64,000 bases of DNA from Gemmatimonadaceae bacterium (GTDB taxonomy: Bacteria; Gemmatimonadota; Gemmatimonadetes; Gemmatimonadales; Gemmatimonadaceae), in contig DASXKV010000050.1 of the NCBI GenBank assembly GCA_036496605.1, forward strand, positions 62,001-126,000. The letters run 5' to 3'. Of the stretch, positions 25,703 to 33,018 are shown piece by piece; within the stretch, counting starts at the first letter, position 1, and each line of letters begins with the position of its first letter. Position numbers and translations under genes: made by a program. The notes under the pieces were generated by a model. The model saw only the letters and a list, made by a program, of their open reading frames with translations. It searched no databases and had not been told where the DNA came from.

Positions 25703-25735
25703 CGAACGTCTTGTCGAGGTGCTGACAGAAGGAGG
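25697..25735 (+). other. attC10, short or truncated
   Basis: CGCTAAC (first base off the R'' rule) with spacer GAACG, then TCTTGTC and a partly complementary GACAGAAG. Only about 40 bp separate it from the next ribosome-binding site, too short for a full site. Confidence 0.35.
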
Positions 25736-25742
25736 ACAGGTC

Positions 25743-26033
25743 ATGAACCTGCATAACGTGCTCTGTCGAACCGCCACCCGCTTCGTGCCTGCGTTCGCGT
25801 CGCCAATTCAGTGTCTCGTGTGCGGGCGTGCTCGCACCCGTGCACGTCGCCTCGTTTCCGGACCGGCGCCACCCATTCATTCGGGGCAGAGGGTTCGCTG
25901 CGACTGGTGCCGAGCCCCGCGATTGTCCACGCAACTGCTGGCGCTTGGCCCGACGGCGGTTTGTACCGCATGTCTCGACTACATGCGAGCGATCGCAGTT
26001 GACGCGGGCCAGTATCGCGATCCTGACGCCTAA
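25743..26033 (+). CDS. Cassette gene: cysteine-rich, zinc-finger-like protein
   Basis: 97 residues with three Cys pairs: CLVCGR near residue 25, CDWCRA near residue 56 and CTACLD near residue 79, spaced like small treble-clef or ribbon zinc sites. AAGGAGGACAGGTC gives an unusually strong Shine-Dalgarno 7 bp before the ATG at 25743, which decides this start over an upstream TTG. The TAA stop lies in the R'' box of attC11. Probable metal-binding protein of unknown partner. Confidence 0.7.
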   Translation: MNLHNVLCRTATRFVPAFASPIQCLVCGRARTRARRLVSGPAPPIHSGQRVRCDWCRAPRLSTQLLALGPTAVCTACLDYMRAIAVDAGQYRDPDA

Positions 26034-26096
26034 CGTGGCGTTGCTTCTGCCGAGCGCCGATGTCAATCGCCGCCTCAAAGCAGTTTCCGCTTCTCA
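26028..26096 (+). other. attC11, last recognisable attC
   Basis: R'' GCCTAAC (26028-26034), spacer GTGGC, L'' GTTGCTTC. A weak complement AAAGCAGTTT is found near 26080, but no R' box. It marks the distal end of the array as far as can be seen. Confidence 0.4.
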
Positions 26097-26539
26097 TGGT
26101 CGGTGAGTTCGGCCTCGGCGGCATGCCCAGGGCTGTCGGGCAATTCCCGCCTTGCCGCTCGCCTGGCCACAGCGAGCGAACCAGAGGCGCAGACCGCGCA
26201 AGCAAGGGCGAACGTAGGGGCGATCGCTAGCACGTCGCCCCAGCCAAGGGACGCGGCCTTGGCGAAGAGGGCCGAGAGCAGAAGGCCGCCCATGGCACCC
26301 CACACCGCAAAGCGCCGAAGCGACATCTGATCAAACCTGCGACGGCGCTCGGTCAGCGCGAGGAACACGGAGAATATGACCCCGGCCATGAAACCGAGTA
26401 CTCCAAAGATGAGCGGAAACGGCGCGTCGGCCTGGAAGCGAGTCACCACCGCCAGCACGAAGCCCGCACCGGACCACGCTGCTCCCCAAGTGAAGCCCAT
26501 CCCGATTGCACCGCGAATGCGTCGTATCCAGTTCTGCAT
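26075..26539 (-). CDS. Membrane protein of unknown function, antiparallel to the array
   Basis: 154 residues with four hydrophobic segments (FTWGAAWSGAGFVLAVV, FPLIFGVLGFMAGVIFSVFLAL, FAVWGAMGGLLLSALFAKAA, AIAPTFALACAVCASGSLAV) and a charged tail ELTDHEKRKLL. The opening WIRRIRGAIGMGFTWGAAW resembles a hypothetical family frequent in Gemmatimonadota. Its 3' end overlaps the presumed attC11, so it may be a reversed cassette or the first chromosomal gene after the array. Confidence 0.6.
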   Translation of the reverse strand: MQNWIRRIRGAIGMGFTWGAAWSGAGFVLAVVTRFQADAPFPLIFGVLGFMAGVIFSVFLALTERRRRFDQMSLRRFAVWGAMGGLLLSALFAKAASLGWGDVLAIAPTFALACAVCASGSLAVARRAARRELPDSPGHAAEAELTDHEKRKLL

Positions 26540-27078
26540 TATCAACTCCGACCTTAGAGTCTCACACCTTCGCGGCCTCCGCATTCGGACGAGTGCAAAA
26601 GCTCTTTGTGATGTAAAGTATCGCCTCACGTGGGCGGGATTCAAGAGCGGGCATCGCCGGTCTGACCGGCGCGTGGCGGGAGCCGGGCGCGTTTCTGTTG
26701 AGCGAAACGGCGTTCGTGTCGTATGAAGCCACGGTCGTGTCGTGCGAAGCCACGGTCGTGTCGTGCGAAGCCTCGGTCGTGTCATGCGAAGCCTCGGTCG
26801 TGTCATGCGAAGCCACGGTCGTGTCATGCGAAGCCACGGTCGTGTCATGCGAAGCCACGGTCGTGTCATGCGAAGCCGCGGTCGTGTCATGCGAAGCCGC
26901 GGTCGTGTCGTGTGCAATCGCGGTCGCCTCATGCATGGGCGCGGTCGTGTCACACATTGCCGCGGTGCACTCGCTCTGAGCCGACGTCGCCTTCAGTTTT
27001 GCGCGCGTCGCCTAACGAAGTGTTCCGGTCGCGCTCTATTTTGTCGCGGGCGGCTCACGATTTGGTAGCGACCGCTAC
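26540..27078. other. Region without a clear gene, holding a minisatellite
   Basis: The stretch has a 12-unit tandem repeat at 26716-26967. The repeat unit is a multiple of three, so long frames stay open on both strands (SCEATVV repeats forward, HDTTVAS repeats reverse). I do not call either as a gene. After the repeat comes a CCTAACG word (27012) and GGTCGC-rich DNA leading into the sigma-like gene. Confidence 0.6.
26716..26967. repeat. Minisatellite, 12 tandem units of 21 bp
   Basis: Unit about GTGTCATGCGAAGCCACGGTC. Units 5-7 are identical to each other and units 8-9 differ from them by one base; units 1-4 carry one to three changes and units 10-12 diverge more, consistent with expansion from the middle by slippage or unequal crossing over. 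Total 252 bp with no length change in any unit. Confidence 0.95.
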
Positions 27079-27777
27079 CTATGCGGCACCGGCGCGCGAG
27101 TTATTGCCGCGGTCGCGTTCAGAGTTGGACCGGTCGCCTCCGAAGTTGGACCGGTCGCTCTTCAATGTGGAACGTTTTCCTTTCTTGGCGGAAGCGCGGC
27201 GCAGGCGCGAGGCCTCGTGGCGCTCGCTCAGCTCCTCGATGAAATCGTACCAGAGCGGGCGATCGACGTCGGTGAACAGTTCGACGACGTGCGCCAACTG
27301 GGCGCGCAACGAGCGTAGCGCGGCCTGGAGGTGGACGTCGTAGGTGTTCACACTGATGCCAAGGCGTAGCGCGACCTCGGCCCGTTTGCGTTCGTCGATG
27401 AAGGTTTCGAGGATGATCTGACGTTGCATCCACGGCAGGTCGGGCAGATGACAGCGAAGGATCCGATCGAGCTGCTGTGTGTCGTCTTTGGCGCGCTGCT
27501 CCGCAGGCGCGGGCGCGTCGTACTTGCCGTCGTCGTTCCGGACGATGGCAAGGAACCAACGGGGCACGCTTCTTAGGCTGCTGCAACGATTCAATGAAGA
27601 GAGGGCGCCAGAATTGACGACGTCCTCGACGCTCTGCCGCGAGACGAATTGGGCCGCCATGCGGCGAGCCGCGTCGAGGTTGGAGACGATGCCAGCCCAG
27701 AACGCAGAAAGCTGGGCCTCGGCGGCGCTGACGCGTTGCGTTTGCGTTTGGCTGCTCCAAAGTTTGGCTGACGACAC
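27079..27777 (-). CDS. Sigma-70-like (ECF-type) regulatory protein
   Basis: 232 residues. A region-2-like helical part (FWAGIVSNLDAARRMAAQFVSRQSVEDVVN) is followed by a region-4-like helix-turn-helix (IILETFIDERKRAEVALRLGISVNTYDVHLQAALRSLRAQL). The C-terminal extension is basic with repeated DRSN/DR units. It probably directs RNA polymerase to a small regulon; no anti-sigma gene is adjacent, unless the small membrane gene divergent from it acts so. Start GTG at 27777. The region-2 DNA-melting residues are not obvious, so activity is uncertain. Confidence 0.65.
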   Translation of the reverse strand: MSSAKLWSSQTQTQRVSAAEAQLSAFWAGIVSNLDAARRMAAQFVSRQSVEDVVNSGALSSLNRCSSLRSVPRWFLAIVRNDDGKYDAPAPAEQRAKDDTQQLDRILRCHLPDLPWMQRQIILETFIDERKRAEVALRLGISVNTYDVHLQAALRSLRAQLAHVVELFTDVDRPLWYDFIEELSERHEASRLRRASAKKGKRSTLKSDRSNFGGDRSNSERDRGNNSRAGAA

Positions 27778-27797
27778 CTTTTAGGAGCGATAAACTG

Positions 27798-28040
27798 ATG
27801 CGCGGCATCGGCCAGTTCTTGATGGCGCTCGGCGCAGCCATCGGTGTTCTTGTAGCGGTGGCGATGGTCGCTCATCTCGGCTTTGCCGGTGCCCCATGGC
27901 TGGTGAACGTCGCGCTGGCGAAGCTCGGGCTGATCGCTGCCGGTGGCCTGATGGCCGGGGGCGCCGTAAGCGTCCGCCTTGCCCGACGACATGAGCAGCG
28001 CCAATTGGAATCGCAACTGAGCAGCCGGGATGATGGGTAA
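27798..28040 (+). CDS. Small two-helix membrane protein
   Basis: 80 residues: FLMALGAAIGVLVAVAMVAHLG and ALAKLGLIAAGGLMAGGAVSV, then a charged tail LARRHEQRQLESQLSSRDDG. Divergent from the sigma-like gene with 20 bp between start codons, so they may share a control region. No family recognised. Confidence 0.6.
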   Translation: MRGIGQFLMALGAAIGVLVAVAMVAHLGFAGAPWLVNVALAKLGLIAAGGLMAGGAVSVRLARRHEQRQLESQLSSRDDG

Positions 28041-28086
28041 CAGAGTTCGCGAGCACCCGTGCCTGCATTTAGCAAACAATAGCAGC

Positions 28087-29823
28087 TCAATCGCGATCCT
28101 CTCGCACCAGTACCTTCTTCCCGCGTAGCTTCGTTCCTCGAAGCGCCGCGATGATCGACTTGGCTTCGCTGTCGGGAACCTCGACGATCGAGAACTTGTC
28201 CGCTATATCGATCGCACCGATGCCGTCCGGACTCACTCCGGCCTCATTGGCGATGGCGCCGACGATGTCCGCCGGGCGCATTCCGCTCGAGCGACCGAGA
28301 CCGATGAAGAGCCGCGTGATGTCGCCCCCGCCGCCGGAGCGGCGGCGTGCTGCGCGCGGTTCCTTGCGTTTCCTCTTGTGCCGGATCGGCTCGACATCGC
28401 GCGCTCCCCGCCCCTCCCGTTCCCTTCTCTCTGGCGCATGCTGCGGAGCTGGGATCTCCGTTTCGCTCGTCGCTTTGCCGCGTCCCCCCGCTTCGTGCAG
28501 CAGCTTCACCGCTGCCATCGCGACGTCCACGACGTCGTGCTCCGAGCTCAGGGTCTCGACGACGACTCGGTAGTCCTCGACCTCGCCGGCCTCGATCGCT
28601 TGCTCGATGGCGGCGCGTGTGAGGTCCAGCTTGCGCGCGCGCAGGTCGACGATCGTGGGAAGCTGCTCTCGTTCGATTTTCTGCTTGGTGAGGCGCTCGA
28701 TGTTCCCCAGATAGCGATGCTCGCGCGGCTCCGCAAACGTGATCGCGACGCCTGCGCGCCCTGCGCGGCCCGTGCGGCCGATGCGGTGGACATACGCGTC
28801 GGGAGAGGAGGGCACGTCGTAGTTGACCACGTGTGACACGCCTTCGATGTCCAGACCGCGCGCGGCGACGTCGGTGGCGACGAGCAGTTCGACGCTCCCC
28901 TCGCGAAAGCGCTTCATCACCCGGTCACGTTCCTGCTGCGACAGGCCGCCGTGCAGCGCGGCAGCCCTATAGCCGTGGGCCGCAAGCGACTCCGTGAGCT
29001 CGTCCACCTCGCCGCGCGTGCGGCAGAAAACGATCGCCGACGACGGGTCCTCCATGTCGAGCACACGACCAAGGGCTGCGAGCTTGTGCTGGCGTCCCAC
29101 GACGTACGCGGTCTGACGCACGCGGGGAACCGCCCCCTCCGCATGCTTCTCAGCTCGGATGGTCACGCGCACTGGATTGTTCAGATGGCGCTCCGCGAGA
29201 GCGGCGATGCGCGGCGGGATCGTCGCCGACAGCAACGCGGTCTGCCGCTCCTTCGGTACGGCTTCGAGAATGGCCTCGAGGTCCTCCGCGAATCCCATGT
29301 CGAGCATCTCGTCCGCCTCGTCAAGCACGACGACACGGACGTCCGAGAGCTCCAGCGTGCGGCGCGAGATGTGATCCAGGGCGCGTCCCGGCGTTGCGAC
29401 GACGACGTCGACGCCGCGCTTGAGCGCACGCAGCTGCTGCTGGATAGCCTGGCCGCCATACACCGGAACCACGCACGTCCCGAATGCCGCATAGCCGTAC
29501 TTGTGCACCGCCTCGGCGACCTGCATCGCGAGCTCGCGCGTCGGTACGAGGATGAGCGCCCGAGCGCGACCCGACTCGTCGTCGCCGCGCTCCTCGTCGT
29601 GGATGCGTTGAAGCAGCGGAAGCGCGAAAGCAGCGGTCTTCCCGGTACCCGTCGCTGCCTGCCCCAGGAGATCGCGTCCTTCGAGCAGCGGCGGTATCGC
29701 CTCACGCTGAATCGGCGTCGGCTCCTCATACCCCAGGGCACTCAGGGCGTCGAGCAGCTTCGGTGAAAGGCCGAGGCTGCGGAATCCGTCGGTGACTATC
29801 GTGCGCGCGTCTGACACTGTCAT
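28087..29823 (-). CDS. DEAD-box ATP-dependent RNA helicase with C-terminal RNA-binding domain
   Basis: All family motifs occur in order: Q motif (YEEPTPIQREAIPP), AATGTGKT, VPTRELAMQ, ATPGRALDH, DEAD (VVLDEADEML), SATIPP, IVFCRTRGEV, ATDVAARGLDI and HRIGRTGRAG. The C-terminal end after a basic linker (RHKRKRKEPRAARRR) has LFIGLGRSSGMRPADIVGAI and a KVLVRED end, the DbpA-type RNA-binding fold, as in DeaD/CsdA. It would unwind rRNA structures in ribosome assembly or cold adaptation. Start 29823 is chosen; an ATG at 29859 overlaps the rsmD start. Confidence 0.93.
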   Translation of the reverse strand: MTVSDARTIVTDGFRSLGLSPKLLDALSALGYEEPTPIQREAIPPLLEGRDLLGQAATGTGKTAAFALPLLQRIHDEERGDDESGRARALILVPTRELAMQVAEAVHKYGYAAFGTCVVPVYGGQAIQQQLRALKRGVDVVVATPGRALDHISRRTLELSDVRVVVLDEADEMLDMGFAEDLEAILEAVPKERQTALLSATIPPRIAALAERHLNNPVRVTIRAEKHAEGAVPRVRQTAYVVGRQHKLAALGRVLDMEDPSSAIVFCRTRGEVDELTESLAAHGYRAAALHGGLSQQERDRVMKRFREGSVELLVATDVAARGLDIEGVSHVVNYDVPSSPDAYVHRIGRTGRAGRAGVAITFAEPREHRYLGNIERLTKQKIEREQLPTIVDLRARKLDLTRAAIEQAIEAGEVEDYRVVVETLSSEHDVVDVAMAAVKLLHEAGGRGKATSETEIPAPQHAPERREREGRGARDVEPIRHKRKRKEPRAARRRSGGGGDITRLFIGLGRSSGMRPADIVGAIANEAGVSPDGIGAIDIADKFSIVEVPDSEAKSIIAALRGTKLRGKKVLVREDRD

Positions 29824-29857
29824 GTGGGTCGAGGCTGAAGCTGAGTTAGGATCCGTC

Positions 29858-30385
29858 ATGAGGATCGTGGGCGGGAAATTCGCGGGATGGGACCTCACGT
29901 CGCCCAACGATTTCCGCGTCCGGCCTACCGGGGAGCTCGTGCGTGTAGCAATGCTCGACCGGCTGGTGAATGTACTCACGGGAGCCCGCATCCTGGATCT
30001 GTTTGCCGGCACAGGCGCACTGGGGCTCGAAGCGCTCTCACGCGGAGCCGCCACGGCGGACTTTGTCGAGACGCGCGCATCGAGTCTGCATGCGCTCAAG
30101 GCGAACATCGTATTGCTCCGTGCGCGCGACCGAACCCGCGTGTTCAAGAAAGACGCGCTCCGCTTTGCCGCCGCGCTCCGCGAAGGCAGCTATGACGTCG
30201 CCTTCGTGGACCCGCCCTATGAGTCGCGGATGCTGGACCGCGTGATCGAGGGTTGGCAGCTGACCCGCTTCTCCGCGATACTGGTCGCCCAGCACGCGAC
30301 GACTCACACGTTGCCACCGGGCGCGGAGCTCGAGAGGTTCGGCGAGACGAGCGTGAGTTTCTACGGTTTGCGTGCCGCCCGATAG
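29858..30385 (+). CDS. rsmD: 16S rRNA (guanine-N2)-methyltransferase RsmD
   Basis: 175 residues, normal for RsmD, starting at the conserved MRIVGGKFAGW. SAM motif ILDLFAGTGALGLEAL follows near residue 47 and the catalytic FVDPPYES near residue 118. It methylates G966 of 16S rRNA. Divergent from the helicase, and its ATG overlaps by two bases one possible helicase start, hence the choice of the downstream helicase ATG. Its last 14 bp overlap the next gene. Confidence 0.92.
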   Translation: MRIVGGKFAGWDLTSPNDFRVRPTGELVRVAMLDRLVNVLTGARILDLFAGTGALGLEALSRGAATADFVETRASSLHALKANIVLLRARDRTRVFKKDALRFAAALREGSYDVAFVDPPYESRMLDRVIEGWQLTRFSAILVAQHATTHTLPPGAELERFGETSVSFYGLRAAR

Positions 30386-31631
30386 CACTTCCCAAGCGCC
30401 GCGGCGCGTCGTCGTCATCGGCGCGGGTGCAGCCGGCTCAATGGCAGCCATTTTTGCCGCCACGGCCGGCGCCGAGACCACGCTCCTCGAGCGCACTCGC
30501 GACGGCGGCCGGAAGATCCTGATCAGCGGCGGCGGCCGCTGCAACGTGCTCCCGATGCGCGTCGACGAATCTCGCTTCGTCACGGATTCCTCACCGCATC
30601 TGCTCCGGAAGATTCTCCGTTCGTGGCCGTTGGCCGAGCAGATCGCGTTCTTCGAACACGAGCTTCGCCTGCCGCTCGCCGAGGAACCGGAATCGGCGAA
30701 GCTGTTCCCGGTATCGAACAAGGCTCGCGACGTACGCGATGGACTTCTCGCGTACGCCGCACGAGCCGGCGCGACGCTGCGCATGAACACCCTCGTCGCC
30801 GGGTTCGAAACGCATGACGATTGTTGGCGCGTCGAGTGCAACGGCGCGCCGCCAATCGACGCCGATGCCGTCATCGTCGCGACTGGCGGCCTCTCGGTGC
30901 CGAACACGGGGAGCGATGGTCTCGGCCTTCGAGAGTTGGCGCGGCTGGGTCACACGATGCACCCCGTGTACGCCGCGCTCACTCCAATCACGGCTTCCGG
31001 CTCGATCTTCGGCGCGCTCAGCGGCGTATCGCTCCGCGTCACGCTATCGGCGCGTGATGACGTGGCGAAACGCAGCGCCACCGCGAGCGGCGGCTTCCTG
31101 TTCACGCATCAGGGCTACAGCGGGCCGGCGCTACTCGACGTGTCGCACGTCGCGGTTCGGTCACGCGCCAAATCGCCTGCGTTGGCGCGACTGACGGTGA
31201 AGTGGACGGAGCTCGGCGCCGACGAATGCGAAGCGGCGCTGCGCCCGCAGGGCAATCGCACGGTGACGGGAGCGCTGCGAGCGTTGCTGCCGGACCGTCT
31301 CGTCACGATGCTTCTGACGTTGGCGCAGGTCGACCCAACGCGGTCGCTCGCCGAGCTTCGAAAAGATGAGCGCCGCCGAGTCATTGATATCCTAGTGGCG
31401 ACTGCGCTGCCTTGGAATGGCGACGAAGGATACCGAAAGGCGGAGGTTACCGGAGGCGGCGTCAGTCTCGCCGAAGTGGACCCGCGCACGATGGAGAGCC
31501 GGCGTCATGTGGGACTGTTCATTTGTGGTGAAGTACTCGATGCGTTTGGTCCAGTCGGCGGATACAACTTCCTTTGGGCCTGGGCGACGGGGCGCGCGGC
31601 AGGACTCGGCGCGGCAATGAGCGCGCGGTAA
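30372..31631 (+). CDS. BaiN/HI0933-type NAD(P)/FAD-dependent oxidoreductase
   Basis: 419 residues. FAD-binding VVVIGAGAAGSMAAIFAATAG at the N-terminus, then the family signature GGRKILISGGGRCNV, an inner TGGLSVPNTGSDGLG, and the C-terminal VTGGGVSLAEVDPRTMESR and GEVLDAFGPVGGYNF. Members are flavoproteins with aminoacetone-oxidase-like or unassigned roles. GTG start at 30372 overlaps rsmD, suggesting translational coupling. Substrate unknown. Confidence 0.9.
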   Translation: MPPDSTSQAPRRVVVIGAGAAGSMAAIFAATAGAETTLLERTRDGGRKILISGGGRCNVLPMRVDESRFVTDSSPHLLRKILRSWPLAEQIAFFEHELRLPLAEEPESAKLFPVSNKARDVRDGLLAYAARAGATLRMNTLVAGFETHDDCWRVECNGAPPIDADAVIVATGGLSVPNTGSDGLGLRELARLGHTMHPVYAALTPITASGSIFGALSGVSLRVTLSARDDVAKRSATASGGFLFTHQGYSGPALLDVSHVAVRSRAKSPALARLTVKWTELGADECEAALRPQGNRTVTGALRALLPDRLVTMLLTLAQVDPTRSLAELRKDERRRVIDILVATALPWNGDEGYRKAEVTGGGVSLAEVDPRTMESRRHVGLFICGEVLDAFGPVGGYNFLWAWATGRAAGLGAAMSAR

Positions 31632-31650
31632 TGCCGGGCGACGGCGCAAC

Positions 31651-32061
31651 TCAAGCGTTGGGTATCTCTACTCCCACATCCGCCGGCGATTGAATCGCCC
31701 GCGCGCTCCGAAGTGCACGCACCGAGAGGATGACGCCAAAGGTCCCGGTCACGCCGAGTGCGTACAGGGTCCAAATGAAGAAGAAGGCTCCGGCGGACCT
31801 TTTGACGCCGACGCCCGCTCCTGTCATATGGATGACGGGCATGCCCACGGCCACGATCGATCCGAGGAGGACAATCACCTGGCCCGATCGCCGGTCGCTC
31901 AACAGCAGCGTTCCGCACAGATAGACGACGAGGATGGCGATGCCGAAGAGATTCGTGAGCCCTCCTGGCGCAAAACCCAGCACGATGTCCTCGGAAATGT
32001 GGAGCGACAACAAGAGGATTGAGAGGAGAGACGTCACGGTGAGCATGACGCTGGGTTTCAT
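31651..32061 (-). CDS. Four-helix membrane protein
   Basis: 136 residues: MLTVTSLLSILLLSLHIS, LTNLFGIAILVVYLCGTLLL, VIVLLGSIVAVGMPVIHM and AGAFFFIWTLYALGVTGTFGVILSV. A conserved-looking SEDIVLG after helix 1 and short polar tail. It is convergent with the flavoprotein gene. No family recognised. Confidence 0.6.
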   Translation of the reverse strand: MKPSVMLTVTSLLSILLLSLHISEDIVLGFAPGGLTNLFGIAILVVYLCGTLLLSDRRSGQVIVLLGSIVAVGMPVIHMTGAGVGVKRSAGAFFFIWTLYALGVTGTFGVILSVRALRSARAIQSPADVGVEIPNA

Positions 32062-32152
32062 GTGATACCCGTCGTGTCGGTTTGCCGTGGGACTTCGTAT
32101 GGGTTAGCCATACGAGAAAATCTCTTCCCGGTTTCGGAAGCCTCTTATGCAG

Positions 32153-32533
32153 TTACGCCGTGCTCTCGACAATGGCGAGGATGTTCCCCTCGGTGTCCTT
32201 GAACCATGCTGTCTTCGCGCCGCCTCCGGTCGCGATGCTGTCCTTCGTCCTGAGGCCCGGCATGTCGTACTCCTCGAATGTCACACCGCGCGCTTTCAGC
32301 TCGGCGACCTCGCGCGCGACATCATCGACTTCCCAGAATGCCTGGCTCGCGCGCGACGTCCCCGCGTTGGGAGTAGGGTACATGAAGCACGCCGTGCCGT
32401 TGCCGAAGTCGTAGTGCACGCCACCCGCGACCTCGTGGCCGCGCGTGAAGCCGAGTTTCTGCTCATAGAATTCGCGCGCCCGATGGAGATTCGTCACGGG
32501 GATATACGCATACATCGGGAATTTCTGCAGCAT
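32153..32533 (-). CDS. VOC-family protein (glyoxalase/bleomycin-resistance fold)
   Basis: 126 residues with two beta-alpha-beta-beta-beta halves: YIPVTNLHRAREFYEQKLGF opens the first, SQAFWEVDDVAREVAEL the second, and AWFKDTEGNILAIVES closes it. Candidate metal-site residues are His in GGVHYDFG and Glu in the last strand. Typical of stand-alone VOC proteins with unknown substrate. Start 32533 follows GTGAGG by 9 bp; a GTG at 32548 is an alternative. Confidence 0.82.
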   Translation of the reverse strand: MLQKFPMYAYIPVTNLHRAREFYEQKLGFTRGHEVAGGVHYDFGNGTACFMYPTPNAGTSRASQAFWEVDDVAREVAELKARGVTFEEYDMPGLRTKDSIATGGGAKTAWFKDTEGNILAIVESTA

Positions 32534-33018
32534 CGATGATTGCCTCACTGAAAGAAGTTCTTCGCGCTTTGATGTAGACGCCTAACGCCGATCTTCCTGT
32601 CCGCTGACCGAGGCACAGTCTCGGCGAGGCTGTCCCCGTGGTGAGAGAACTCTCCCGCGCTCCACCGAATCGCAATATGGCCCGCGCACGTCGGCGTCGG
32701 CTCCCCTGCCACCACGTCCGATCGCGGTCAGGCGCGGATTGGGGGTCCCTGCCGCGTGCTCGGCCTCGGGCGATGCCGCCGTACACCTTACATTGCAAGC
32801 GCGCGACATTAGACTGCAGGCGCTTCGGGAATGCGAGGCCGATCAGTCAGTGTTGTCAGCAGTTAAACAAAGGGGAAGCGATCCAGCTCGTAGCTTAGGA
32901 TGCGTTGAAGCCACCGACCACGATGGAGCCGACGTGGACGCCGCAAGGCTTGTGTCGATGAGGCGGGACGTGGCCAATTGCGGCATCCGGCAAACAGAGA
33001 CGTGGTCGACGCTCGCGT
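32534..33018. other. Noncoding region holding the second 165-bp repeat
   Basis: No gene. It has a GCCTAACG at 32580, a small GC-rich part with a short hairpin (CCGAG/CTCGG near 32609-32625), the repeat at 32740-32904, and about 110 bp of unremarkable DNA to the stop of the next gene. No integrase or attC is recognised beside the repeat. Confidence 0.6.
32740..32904 (+). repeat. 165-bp direct repeat copy 2
   Basis: Same orientation as 15271-15435 and 17,469 bp away. Identical through the CAGCAGTTAAACAAAG segment; three A/G changes follow in the next 12 bases and two at the end. No recombinase gene is next to this copy. It may be a second attI-like site or the trace of a duplication that formed the 17-kb interval. 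Confidence 0.85.

Noticed and set aside
26716-26967. CRISPR array
   Set aside because: Units are contiguous 21-bp tandem repeats without unique spacers, and no cas genes are nearby.
26562-26979. Open frames through the 21-bp repeat (seven-residue repeat proteins) on both strands
   Set aside because: The frames are open only because the unit is a multiple of three; no signal, homology or ribosome-binding site sets one apart. Reported as a repeat, not genes.
27005-27030. attC at GCCTAACGAAGTG near 27010
   Set aside because: No palindromic arm follows, and it lies outside a gene-stop context.
29859-30147. N-terminal extension of the DEAD-box helicase to 30147
   Set aside because: The extension overlaps the body of rsmD on the other strand and is a low-complexity Arg/Ser-rich shadow; the conserved part starts after 29823.
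32574-32640. Further attC site at GCCTAACG (32580), before repeat copy 2
   Set aside because: Neither an L'' arm nor an R' box follows; only a 5-bp hairpin is nearby. The word is common genome-wide.
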